From assembly GCA_041748655.1 (NCBI GenBank), contig JBGTCV010000115.1:1-64000 (forward strand): a stretch of 64,000 nucleotides of DNA. The letters run 5' to 3'. This DNA comes from Leptofilum sp041748655. GTDB lineage: Bacteria > Chloroflexota > Anaerolineae > Promineifilales > Promineifilaceae. The notes under the pieces are model-generated. The model saw only the letters and a program-made list of their open reading frames with translations, had not been told where the DNA came from and made no database searches. Positions 16,080-24,700 of this stretch are shown one piece after another. Position 1 is the stretch's first letter, and every line of letters begins with the position of its first letter. The translations under genes and the position numbers were made by a program.

Positions 16080-16262
16080 AGGTCTGGCTAGGTTAAGAGG
16101 AACTCCTCCCCCCAAACTGGCACGAGAGAAACGCGACTGGAACAACCCTAGTCCAGGCTCAGATGAATATCCACCCCTTCCTCGACTCGGATATTTGTCG
16201 TAGCTCGAAGAACCACCCTCCTGGTAAATTGAGCGAGCCGCCCTCAGGGGCGGTTTTTTTTT
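16080..16262 (+). ncRNA. Candidate orphan structured RNA, about 180 nt
   Basis: There is no convincing protein frame in this gap, yet it has its own promoter and a strong terminator. The inferred transcript starts GGTCTGGCTAGGTT, which can pair with AACCCTAGTCCAGGC about 60-75 nt later. Inside that helix is a GAGG-AACT-CCTC hairpin. A second domain has ATGAATATCC pairing with GGATATTTGT. It also contains a CTCCTCCCCCC tract. Size and design recall housekeeping RNAs such as 6S, but no hallmark of 6S, SRP, RNase P or tmRNA was seen. The family is unknown. Confidence 0.45.
16238..16262 (+). terminator. Rho-independent terminator
   Basis: CCGCCC and GGGCGG with a 4-nt loop are followed by nine T residues. 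It ends the candidate structured RNA on the plus strand. Confidence 0.92.
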
Positions 16263-16357
16263 GCCAGTTCAGCTTTATTAAAAAGCGTCGCTAAAGAGGT
16301 TAACCAGTCAAAAACTATAAAAGTGGGGATGGGAAATTGTGGGTTATACACAAAAAA

Positions 16358-16385
16358 GAGAGGCCAGGCTTTCACCTGGCCTCTC
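16358..16385 (-). terminator. Rho-independent terminator, minus strand
   Basis: GAGAGGCCAGG and CCTGGCCTCTC form a perfect 11-bp stem with a 6-nt loop. On the minus strand it is followed by six T residues. It lies about 390 bp beyond the epimerase stop, so it ends either a long 3' UTR or a separate RNA. Confidence 0.88.
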
Positions 16386-16778
16386 ACTATGGAAGTAAAC
16401 ACCTACTGTGAAGTAAACGAGGCAGGGCACCTGTTTACAACAACCCGATTCAACAACTCGCTGTAAGAGTATCCCTGGCAGGATACTGGCTCACCCAAAA
16501 AACTACTATCTTGAAGAGGCAGTTTTCATTAAGCCGTCGTAAGATTACGTTTTAGAGTGCAATCAAATCTACAAAATTTAGGACGCTGGTGCTGCTACGA
16601 AAACGTAGTAACAAAACCAAGTCAATCCAGATTACACATTATGTTTTGACTCTGCCGTTTTTTCTAAACGGCGGCTTATGCGTATATAATATCAGCTTTA
16701 CCCATTGCCCATAGTGCCATTTGTCATATGCAATTTATGACATTCTTCAAGAATCATTTTCTCGACTAAACACCGTCA
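16386..16778. other. Gene-free region, possibly transcribed leftwards
   Basis: There is no protein gene. On the minus strand it holds several small hairpins: CTACG-TTTT-CGTAG around 16600, GCCGTTT/AAACGGC at 16654-16672 and GTATCC/GGATAC around 16469-16486. It leads into the terminator at 16358-16385. A 3' UTR of the epimerase gene or an independent small RNA are both possible. No known RNA family was recognised. Confidence 0.35.
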
Positions 16779-17186
16779 TTAAACAGCAACTAATTGATAT
16801 AGTTCCACCAGCACACCATTTGCCGATTTAGGGTGAATGAAAGCAAATTTACGGCCGTCTGAACCAATCGCTGGAGCCTCGTTAATCAACTGAATATCTA
16901 AGGCTCGCAGCTTTGCCAGGGCCGCTTCAATATCATCCACTTCAAAGCAAAGGTGGTGCATCCCCGGACCCCGTTTTGCCAGATACCGTGCCACGCCGCT
17001 TTCGTCATCGGTAGGTTGTAGCAATTCAATCTTGGTATCACCAACAGGCAAAAAAGCCACATCCACTGCCTGGCTCGCCACATGCTCCCGATGTGTCAAC
17101 TCTAGCCCCAAAGCATCCCCCCAAAAAAGCATAGAAGCATCTAAATCAGGTACAACAATTGCAATATGGTTTACTTTCTTGATCAT
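16779..17186 (-). CDS. mce: Methylmalonyl-CoA epimerase
   Basis: This 135-residue vicinal-oxygen-chelate protein interconverts (R)- and (S)-methylmalonyl-CoA. Metal-ligand positions are visible: His7 in VNHIAIVV, His77/78 in GMHHLCFEV and Glu128 in LVELYQL. The glyoxalase-like double repeat has the usual length. ATG 17186 is preferred because GAGG lies 8 bp upstream; an ATG 12 bp earlier has no ribosome site. A perfect 16-bp palindrome 54 bp upstream (17240-17255) may be its operator. It stands apart from the mutase gene at 3.9 kb. Confidence 0.92.
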   Translation of the reverse strand: MIKKVNHIAIVVPDLDASMLFWGDALGLELTHREHVASQAVDVAFLPVGDTKIELLQPTDDESGVARYLAKRGPGMHHLCFEVDDIEAALAKLRALDIQLINEAPAIGSDGRKFAFIHPKSANGVLVELYQLVAV

Positions 17187-17239
17187 TCTTGGCCTCATCT
17201 AGAATTTTTATGTCAATATTTTGCCGTCTCACGCCAAAG

Positions 17240-17255
17240 TGTAAACTAGTTTACA
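17240..17255. promoter_or_regulatory. Perfect 16-bp palindrome, likely operator of the epimerase gene
   Basis: TGTAAACTAGTTTACA is a perfect palindrome without a spacer, 54 bp upstream of the epimerase start. Length and symmetry suggest a dimeric regulator. The TGTAAAC half-site recalls BirA or TetR-type operators, but the cognate protein is not in the window. Confidence 0.5.
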
Positions 17256-17415
17256 TTTTCAATGTAGCCAGTCCACCAACCTTCTTAACCAAAGTTGCGT
17301 AAACTATTAGTAGAGTTAAGTTTTATAGAAATCAATTTGTATTGGTAGCTGTAAAAAACCTGTATTTTTATTACTCTTCAAAATTCCTCTTTTCTCCTTC
17401 TTCTCCTCTTCCCGC

Positions 17416-17442
17416 AAAAAGCCTCGCTAAGCGAGGCTTTTT
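17416..17442. terminator. Bidirectional terminator after a pyrimidine-rich tract
   Basis: AAAAAGCCTCGC and GCGAGGCTTTTT form a 12-bp stem with a 3-nt loop, T-rich on both strands. On the plus strand it follows a long CT-rich stretch (TCTCCTTCTTCTCCTCTTCCC) and no protein gene, so it may end a small RNA. Confidence 0.85.
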
Positions 17443-17503
17443 GTGTTCCAGGGCAACAACCAATTACAAAAAAATGCCAATTGCGCAAACAAACCAGCTA
17501 TAA

Positions 17504-17543
17504 AACAACATCCGATGTGCTTTTAAGCGCATCGGATGTTGTT
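17504..17543 (-). terminator. Hairpin terminator after malate dehydrogenase
   Basis: AACAACATCCGATG and CATCGGATGTTGTT form a perfect 14-bp stem with a 12-nt loop, about 20 bp beyond the mdh stop. The T tract on the minus strand is short. Confidence 0.75.
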
Positions 17544-17564
17544 TGCACCATAGAAACCAAATCT

Positions 17565-18548
17565 TTACTTCATCAAATCGGCAACGACGGCTTTTTCTTC
17601 TTTCAGCTCTTGCTCAGTGATAGCTATCTTTTCACGGACAAAATCACTTAAGGTGAGCCCCTGCACAATTTCATAACCACCCGCCCCGTCGCTCGTGATG
17701 GGGAAGGAGAAAATCAATCCTTTTTCGATGCCATAGCTGCCATCTGAAGGCACTGCGGCCGAGAACCAATGGCCCTCTGGTGTTTTTTGCTCGAAGCTCA
17801 TCACATGATCCAGGGCGGCACTAGCGGCCGATGCCGCCGACGATTTTCCCCGAGCGGCAATGACGGCTGCACCGCGCTTCTGCACCACGCTAATAAATTC
17901 GCCACGCAGCCACTCATGGTCGGTAATCACTTCCATAGCTGGTTTGCCGTTGATTTTGGCATTCTCGGCGTCCGGATATTGAGTGGCGCTGTGGTTGCCC
18001 CAAATGGTGACGTTGCTTACGGCGCTCACAGGTACACCGGCTTTTTGAGCCAGTTGGGCGTAGGCGCGGTTTTGGTCCAGCCGGGTGAGGGCGCTGAACC
18101 GATTGCCCGGCACATCGGAATTATTCATGGCGATCAGGCTGTTGGTGTTGGCGGGGTTGCCCACCACAACTATACGCACATCGTCGGCGGCTTTGTTCAG
18201 GGCGCGACCCTGGCCCACAAAAATGGGGCCATTTTCACGAATGAGATCGCCTCGTTCCATGCCTGCGCTGCGCGGTTTTGAACCAACCAGCATTCCCCAG
18301 TTCACGCCATCGAAGGCGGTATCGGGATTGTCGGTTATGACCACATTTTTCAACAGTGGAAAGGCACAATCGTCTAGCTCCATGACCACACCTTCCAGTG
18401 CGGGCAGGGCCGGGGTAATTTCTAACAGATGCAGAGAAACCTGGGTATTGGGGCCAAATACTTCACCGGAAACCAGGCGGAAAAGCAATGAGTAACCTAT
18501 TTGACCAGCCGCCCCAGTGACGGCCACTTTAACATGTGTTTTTGACAT
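17565..18548 (-). CDS. mdh: Malate dehydrogenase (NAD-dependent, cytosolic-type)
   Basis: This TCA-cycle enzyme oxidises malate to oxaloacetate. The 327-residue form begins MSKTHVKVAVTGAAGQIGYS with the NAD-binding GAAGQIG loop. It has the catalytic His186 in WGNHSATQYPD, the ERGDLIREN segment and RLDQNRA. It belongs to the type-2 malate dehydrogenases rather than the lactate dehydrogenase-like ones. ATG 18548 has AGGAG 5 bp upstream; the frame extends 33 codons further without homology. It contains no ACGGCCGT palindrome. Confidence 0.95.
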   Translation of the reverse strand: MSKTHVKVAVTGAAGQIGYSLLFRLVSGEVFGPNTQVSLHLLEITPALPALEGVVMELDDCAFPLLKNVVITDNPDTAFDGVNWGMLVGSKPRSAGMERGDLIRENGPIFVGQGRALNKAADDVRIVVVGNPANTNSLIAMNNSDVPGNRFSALTRLDQNRAYAQLAQKAGVPVSAVSNVTIWGNHSATQYPDAENAKINGKPAMEVITDHEWLRGEFISVVQKRGAAVIAARGKSSAASAASAALDHVMSFEQKTPEGHWFSAAVPSDGSYGIEKGLIFSFPITSDGAGGYEIVQGLTLSDFVREKIAITEQELKEEKAVVADLMK

Positions 18549-18734
18549 AAAATCTCCTTCAGAGTAGGGGTTAATCTTGAAAGGTTCTGAGCAAACTACT
18601 GATGCAATTATCGCTAAGGTGCCAAAACTGGCAACTGAATTTTGCACAAAGGCACAATAGTGAACCAGTGCAAGATGTCATTAGCTTGGTGATCATCCTC
18701 ATATATTGGACCAAAAGGAGGGAGTTGGCTGGTT

Positions 18735-19496
18735 TTAGACTTTGCTAAGAAGTTCGGTGATGGAGATCCAGTTCTGTAGCCAATCACTGGTTTCTGGCAT
18801 TCGGGCATCGATGCCGGCTTGCTTGATGGCTCGCATATCTACGGGAATACGCCGCAGATCGACGCTTATAGCGTTGTGTTCTGAGGTAATGATGGCGTAT
18901 TCGGCCCAGGGCATAACACGTGGACCACGCTCGAAGAAGGGCATTTGCTCGAAGGGCATACCGACGCTGCCGGTATTAACGATGAGAACACCTGTGTGCT
19001 GACGCAACATTTGTACGTGGGTATGGCCGCCAGCCATAACAGTAGCTCGTCTACCGGCAAGCATTTCGTTGACTTCATCGGTGGGGGTGGTGGCGAAAAT
19101 ATTGTCTGTATGGCGGCGAGGGGAGCCATGAAAGCAGATGAGTGTGCTGTCGCCTTCCAACTTTATTTTGAGCATGGGCTGGAATGAGCGCATAAATTGG
19201 TAATCTTCTGGGGTGAGACGGGCGCGGCACCAGGTAAGCACATCGCTAAACCATTGGGTACCACCCATGTACGCCTGACCCAGGGAGGGTTTGAAGAGAT
19301 AGGTTTCGTGGTTGCCGATGATGCATGGGCAGCCAAGCTGCTTCAGGCGATGCAGCACTTCATGGGGTTGGGGACCCAGCGTAGCGGCATCGCCAAGAAA
19401 GATAATTTCATTGACACGCTGCCGTTCAATATCGGCGAGAACTGCTTCCAGGGAGACAAGATTCCCATGAATATCTGAAATCAAAGCGATTCGCAT
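18735..19496 (-). CDS. Calcineurin-like metallophosphoesterase (YfcE/MJ0936 type)
   Basis: This 253-residue cytoplasmic phosphoesterase has the two-metal motif set: ALISDIHGNLVSLEAVL (D and H), IFLGDAATLGPQP (GD), IIGNHETYL (GNHE), CFHGSPR and MAGGHTHVQM (GHTH). The family hydrolyses phosphodiesters or phosphomonoesters; the substrate cannot be deduced. It follows the methyltransferase gene by 10 bp on the same strand, so the two are probably co-transcribed. Confidence 0.9.
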   Translation of the reverse strand: MRIALISDIHGNLVSLEAVLADIERQRVNEIIFLGDAATLGPQPHEVLHRLKQLGCPCIIGNHETYLFKPSLGQAYMGGTQWFSDVLTWCRARLTPEDYQFMRSFQPMLKIKLEGDSTLICFHGSPRRHTDNIFATTPTDEVNEMLAGRRATVMAGGHTHVQMLRQHTGVLIVNTGSVGMPFEQMPFFERGPRVMPWAEYAIITSEHNAISVDLRRIPVDMRAIKQAGIDARMPETSDWLQNWISITELLSKV

Positions 19497-19506
19497 GAGT
19501 TTCTAC

Positions 19507-20370
19507 TCAGGTCTTCTGGACTGCGAAGCGAAGAAGGTGGGCTGTTTGCTTTTGGCGTTGGCGTACGGCTTCAAAAACCACAACGGCCGTTGCCACAGAT
19601 AAATTCAGGCTATCAACAATGCCAAACATGGGTATTCTCAATTGGATATCTGCCTCGGCCAGCCATTGCTGGTTAACGCCGAATGCTTCGCTGCCCATGA
19701 CAAGCGCCAGCGGCCCTTGCAGGTTGATGTCGGTATACGGCCGTTCCCCTTCGGGCGTCAGCACTGCAATTTGAATTTTCCGCTGACGCAGCCAGTGAAG
19801 CAGCGCTTCTGGCTCAGTCTCGATAACGGGCAGGGAAAACAAGGCACCCAGGCTGGCACGCACCACGTTTGGGTTGTGAATATCGGTACCGCCGCCAGTG
19901 GGCTGGCTGGTGACGATGACGGCATCCACTCCGGCGGCATCAGCAGTGCGCAAAATGGCACCCAGGTTGCCAGGTTTTTCACCGCCATCGATAATGAGCA
20001 GCAAAGGTGACAATTCTTCTGACAAACTGGCCAAGGTATGCTGAAGATAGGGTATGACTACCAGGACACCACCGCTTTGGCCCCGGTAGGCGGCTTTGGC
20101 AAATAGATCGGGGGTGACGGTGAAGAGGGTAAGTTGGCCTGCTTCTTCCAGAGATTGCAGCTGTTGGTAAACGGCAGCTGCTTCCTCTGTCGTCATGAGT
20201 TCAGGGCAAACAAATGCCTCTTGGGGAACAATGCCACAGCTTAAAGCGCGGGCTACTTCCCGCACACCTTCCACAACCGTCTTCTGCTGGGCATCGCGTT
20301 GACGGCGATTGCTCAACTTGAGAATGTTTTTAATGCGTGTATTGTGGAAGCTGGTTAATAAAGTGGTCAT
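19507..20370 (-). CDS. TrmH/SpoU-family RNA 2'-O-methyltransferase
   Basis: This 287-residue SPOUT methyltransferase probably acts on rRNA or tRNA. After an N-terminal substrate-binding domain (residues 1-105, with KTVVEGVREVARAL) come motif 1 (GEKPGNLGAILRTADAAGVD), motif 2 (ALVMGSEAFGV) and motif 3 (IPMFGIVDSLNLSVATAVVV), which form the knotted SAM site. The target nucleotide is unknown. It is the first gene of a pair with the phosphoesterase. Confidence 0.93.
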   Translation of the reverse strand: MTTLLTSFHNTRIKNILKLSNRRQRDAQQKTVVEGVREVARALSCGIVPQEAFVCPELMTTEEAAAVYQQLQSLEEAGQLTLFTVTPDLFAKAAYRGQSGGVLVVIPYLQHTLASLSEELSPLLLIIDGGEKPGNLGAILRTADAAGVDAVIVTSQPTGGGTDIHNPNVVRASLGALFSLPVIETEPEALLHWLRQRKIQIAVLTPEGERPYTDINLQGPLALVMGSEAFGVNQQWLAEADIQLRIPMFGIVDSLNLSVATAVVVFEAVRQRQKQTAHLLRFAVQKT

Positions 20371-20468
20371 GTTTGCTTAAAATTACTATAAATTACTGTG
20401 CAGCCGGTCTGTCCCTGGCGGGTTATCGGGCAAACGGCCGTTTAGCTGGCTGAGAAACGCGATTGGCT

Positions 20469-20972
20469 TTATATAAGTGTAATAAAGCCGTATTCTTTCT
20501 CCTGACTTGTAATGGCATGAATGTAGCGCTTGGCCAGGAACTCATTAATTTGCCGGAAAACCGCTTCATAAAATGGTTCTAGCTCCCCCTGCTTTTCTTC
20601 TGGGATTTTGATTTCTCGGCCATTCCGGCCTAATTTCACAATGAAATTCGGCCCTACTTTTTTGATGAAAAAGCTTAAAACCAACGACAATGGATAAGCG
20701 CCAGATGCCTCCATCAGGCTAAGCTCTACCCCAAAATGCCAAAATGATTGGTCGTCCATGTGCATGGCCCCGGCCAGAGCATAAAATTTATTGTTAGGGT
20801 CCAGCTCTTCTCCCAGAGGGATATAGGTGATTTCCCGATCTTGCGGCCATTCAAAATATTCAACCATGCCAAATATTAAATCCCGGGCAAAGTTGCGGCA
20901 GACGTTCTCATAATCCCGAAATGATTTGCGGGCATTGCTATAGCTTTGCACCAACTCTTTATATTTGGACAT
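20469..20972 (-). CDS. Hypothetical protein, 167 residues
   Basis: No family was recognised. The protein is soluble, mixed alpha/beta by appearance, with aromatic-rich segments (FGMVEYFEWPQDREITYIPL, DDQSFWHFGVELSLM) and a charged C-terminal part. AAGGA lies directly against the start codon, so the true start could be slightly downstream. It lacks the ACGGCCGT palindrome. Neighbours do not indicate a role: the flanking genes are separated by gaps of 98 and 214 bp. Confidence 0.6.
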   Translation of the reverse strand: MSKYKELVQSYSNARKSFRDYENVCRNFARDLIFGMVEYFEWPQDREITYIPLGEELDPNNKFYALAGAMHMDDQSFWHFGVELSLMEASGAYPLSLVLSFFIKKVGPNFIVKLGRNGREIKIPEEKQGELEPFYEAVFRQINEFLAKRYIHAITSQEKEYGFITLI

Positions 20973-21124
20973 TCCTTAAACCTCTTTTTACGCTAATTAA
21001 ACGAACCACAAAACTTGTGCCAAGCACCGATTTTTCGATTAGACAACCGTACGCATTTGCAGTTGATACATTAGACGATTTGCCGAATTTTGACAAGCGG
21101 CTTTCGCAGGAGTGTGACAACAAA

Positions 21125-21157
21125 AAGCCTGGCTCCACAAAGCGTGGAGCCAGGCTT
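21125..21157 (-). terminator. Rho-independent terminator
   Basis: AAGCCTGGCTCCAC and GTGGAGCCAGGCTT form a perfect 14-bp stem with a 5-nt loop, followed on the minus strand by T residues. It ends the surface-protein operon (21187-26845). Confidence 0.9.
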
Positions 21158-21186
21158 GATCAACTTGATGGGCAGCAGCGCCTCAT

Positions 21187-21717
21187 TTACGGCTTGAGCA
21201 TCATCTCTACAGCCATAAAATCGCCCCCATTGCTGGGCAGGTAAAACGGGTCGCTGGTGTTGAGCAAACGGCCGTTATCTCGCTCATACACCTGCCAACG
21301 ATACGGTCCCGTACCCAAATGCACATCGGCCAGCCAGATTTCCTTCATACCCAGCCAATCGTCCGCCTGCCAGATGGCGTCTAAGGTGCCTTGCCAACCG
21401 TCTACATCATGCCAAACCCCATCTGCGTCCAGCCATTGAACCTGTAGCCATAAATCTTCCTGCCAATGCATGGTATCCCAGGGCCAATCCTGGCTAAAGC
21501 GGGCCTGTAAATGGACCCGCGCGCCCAGCCCGTTGATAATGACTGCTGGCTCTTCTACTTCCACTTCGTCGCCGGGCGTTTCTCGTGGAGGAAGATCGAG
21601 ATTGTCGGCGGTGGCGGCAAGTGGTTGCAGCAACAGCAGCAGCAAGGCCCCCAGGCTAAAGAACGCAATTAGATAAAAGATGCCGATACGGCCGTTTGCA
21701 AATTGTCCACGTTTCAT
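21187..21717 (-). CDS. Secreted or membrane-anchored protein, partner of the giant surface protein
   Basis: This 176-residue protein has an N-terminal hydrophobic segment (IGIFYLIAFFSLGALLLLLL) that is a signal peptide or anchor, then an exported beta-rich domain with many Trp residues (WPWDTMHWQEDLWLQVQWLD). No family was recognised. It lies 46 bp downstream of the giant repeat protein and shares its terminator, so it is probably co-expressed and may help to anchor or process it. A good ribosome site (GGGAG, 8 bp) supports the start. Confidence 0.7.
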   Translation of the reverse strand: MKRGQFANGRIGIFYLIAFFSLGALLLLLLQPLAATADNLDLPPRETPGDEVEVEEPAVIINGLGARVHLQARFSQDWPWDTMHWQEDLWLQVQWLDADGVWHDVDGWQGTLDAIWQADDWLGMKEIWLADVHLGTGPYRWQVYERDNGRLLNTSDPFYLPSNGGDFMAVEMMLKP

Positions 21718-21763
21718 TGTTACAACTCCCTCATCATTCTGATGATTGTTTTAATGCCCATTC

Positions 21764-24700
21764 TTAATTGAGTTCCTGGCGCAGCGGCAAGTTAAGCGGC
21801 TGCACGTTGATCTGGTTCATGCCGGTTTCTGTTGTGACTGCGGTGGTTGGGATGGTGGCAACGGCCGTATATGGCCCACTCACATTGTTGTATGGTCCTC
21901 CCAAAATCTCGTGCGTCTCCAGGACACCGCCAAAGTTGGTGCTCAGGTGAGCCGAATCAACCTGGGCATAGACCAGCGTGCCAGCGGGCAAACTCCCGCC
22001 GTAGCGGCTGTTGATCGCCGAGTAGTACAGATTAGGCGCACCCGGCGCGGTGCTGTAGCGCAGCGTTAACGATTCACCCGGCTGAATGGTCACGTTCACC
22101 CCCCACACAATCCCTTCATCCGCCAGGTCAAACCAGAGCTGGTTTTCATGCGTAGGTGCCGGATTGGGATCGATGTAAAAATCGACCCAGAAGCCGCTGC
22201 TGGTGGCCTGCGTACCCTGGTTTTCTATAACTACCTCAATGAGGGCGCTGCTGGCCTGAACGTTAGTGACAACCAGGTCTGGAGCGCTGACATAGTTATT
22301 CATCACCAGCGGTATAAACACGGTAAAGCTCTCCACAAAACCAAAATCAGCCCCAGTAAAAATTTCGCCCGCAGATAATGGCACAGAAGATATCATCGTC
22401 GTACCCAGAAAATAATTTGCAGGAACGGTACTCATATCCACTTTTACAAGGTACGTGAAGGCATACAAACCTTCAATTGTGTAATTACCAGACCCATTCG
22501 TGACGGCAAATGGTTCATTCGCGTCCCGAACGTTATTGGCATTCAAATCCAGATAAACAGTAACGCCAGGTATCCCGCTTTCATCAGCATCTTGGTTACC
22601 ATCACTATCCGCATCATGCCATACATAGTCTCCAATAGATGCATTTCCTTGATAACCAAAATCAGCTCCGTCGTAAGTTTGCCCAACAGCTAATGTAACG
22701 ACTAACGGATCTGTACCCCCAGTCAATGCCAACCCGCCAGGCAGGCTGCTATCATCAACATCAACCCGGTACAGGCCTGCCGGTAGCCCAGCAAACTCAA
22801 AGACGCCGCCATTGCTCGTGATTCCTGGAGAATAAACAACATCATCTCCAGTACCAAACGTATCATCCAACCCAGCTCCGGTTAAATTAAGAACAATACC
22901 GTCCAGGCCAGGTTCTCCGTTCTCTTGAATGCCATCTCCATCCCGATCATTCCATACGGTAGCGCTAATTGTGGCCGTAAGCGGATCCTTAAACCCAAAA
23001 TCGGCATCATTGTAATCTTCTCCAGCCGCAATACTCACGCCCAGGGAGTTTACACCGCCTGTTAGCAGCAGGCCAGCTAACACATTCCCGGTATCTGTTA
23101 CCTCAACAATGTATTTACCGCCGGTTAACCCTGGGAAATCATAAGCGCCATTGCTGTCTGTTGTATCGGTAGCCAACACTGGCTCGCCAACATCTTTGAG
23201 GCCGTTGCCGTTCAAATCAGCAATCAAATCAACCGTAACGCCGCCAATACCGGGTTCGCCGCCATCCTGGATGCCATTTCCGTTGAGGTCATTCCAGATG
23301 AAATCGCCAATTGAGGCTGTTGCAGAATCCTGATAGCCAAAGTCGGCATTGTTGTAGTCTTGTCCGGCGGTGATGGTAACGGCCAATGGCGTGACCCCAC
23401 TGGTAAGGGTGAAGCCACTCAAAGCAGCGCCCGTGTCAGTAACCTCGATCAGGTAATCACCTGCTGCCAAACCGGTAAAATCGTAAAGGCCCCTATCATC
23501 CGTTGTAACAGTAGCCAGCACCGGCTCGCCATCGTCTTTAGCGCCGTTGCCGTTCAAATCGGCAATCAAATCAACCGTAACGCCGCCAATGCCGGGTTCA
23601 CCGTCATCCTGGACGCCATCTCCATTAAGATCATTCCAGATGAAATCGCCAATTGACGCATTCTGCTGTTGGTAGCCAAAATCGGCACCGTTGTAATCCT
23701 GCCCGGCGGTAATGGTGACGGCCAATGGATTGGCGCCACCCGTCAGGGCGTAGTTGGCCAGCACGCCGTCGGTATCGGTGACTTCCACGATATAATTACC
23801 GGCCGCCAAACCGGTGAAGTCGTAAACGCCATTGCCGTCTGTTGTATCGGTAGCCAGTACTGGCTCGCCAATATCTTTGAGGCCGTTGCCGTTCAAATCA
23901 GCAATCAAATCAACCGTAACGCCGCCAATGCCTGGTTCGCTGCCATCTTGGACGCCATCCCCGTTGAGGTCATTCCAGATGAAATCGCCAATTGAGGCAT
24001 TTTGCTGTTGGTAGCCAAAATCGGCGCTGTTGTAATCCTGCCCGGCGGTGATGGTGACGGCCGACGGGTTGGTACCGCCTGTCAGGACGTAGGTGGTGAG
24101 CACAGCACCGGTATCGGTCACTTCGACGATGTAGTTACCAGCTGTCAAACCGGTGAAATCGTAAGCGCCATTGCCATCCGTTGTATCGGTAGCCAGCACT
24201 GGCTCGCCATCATCCTTTTCGCCGTTGCCATTCAAATCAGCAATCAAATCAACCGTAACGCCGCCAATACCCGGTTCGCCACCATCCTGGACACCATCTC
24301 CGTCGAGATCATTCCAGATGAAATCGCCAATTGAGGCTGTGGCAGAATCCTGATAGCCAAAATCAGCGCTGTTGTAATCCTCCCCGGCGGTGAGGATGAC
24401 GGCCAACGGATTGGTGCCACCTGTCAAGTTATAATTGGTGAGCACAGCGCCGGTATCGGTCACTTCCACGATGTAATTACCTGGTGCCAAATCGGTAAAG
24501 GTGTAAGCGCCACTGCCGTCTGTTGTATCGGTGTCCAGCACCGGCTCGCCATCGTCTTTAGCGCCGTTGCCGTTCAAATCGGCAATCAAGTCAACCGTGA
24601 CGCCGCCAATGCCTGGTTCGCCGTCATCCTGGACGCCATCTCCATTGAGATCATTCCAGATGAAATCGCCAATTGAGGCATTTTGCTGCTGGTAGCCAAA

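Noticed and set aside
15850..16203. 117-codon plus-strand frame over the nucleotidase start and the following spacer
   Set aside because: It is antisense to the signal peptide region and then crosses the candidate RNA promoter and gene; no ribosome site and no protein-like composition.
16080..16262. SRP RNA or RNase P RNA
   Set aside because: The GGAAG...AGCAGC loop of SRP RNA and the GAGGAAAGTCC element of RNase P are absent.
16390..16690. tmRNA or 6S RNA on the minus strand
   Set aside because: There is no tRNA-like 3' domain with a GGTTCGA arm and no convincing tag frame or 6S-type closing stem; left as unassigned.
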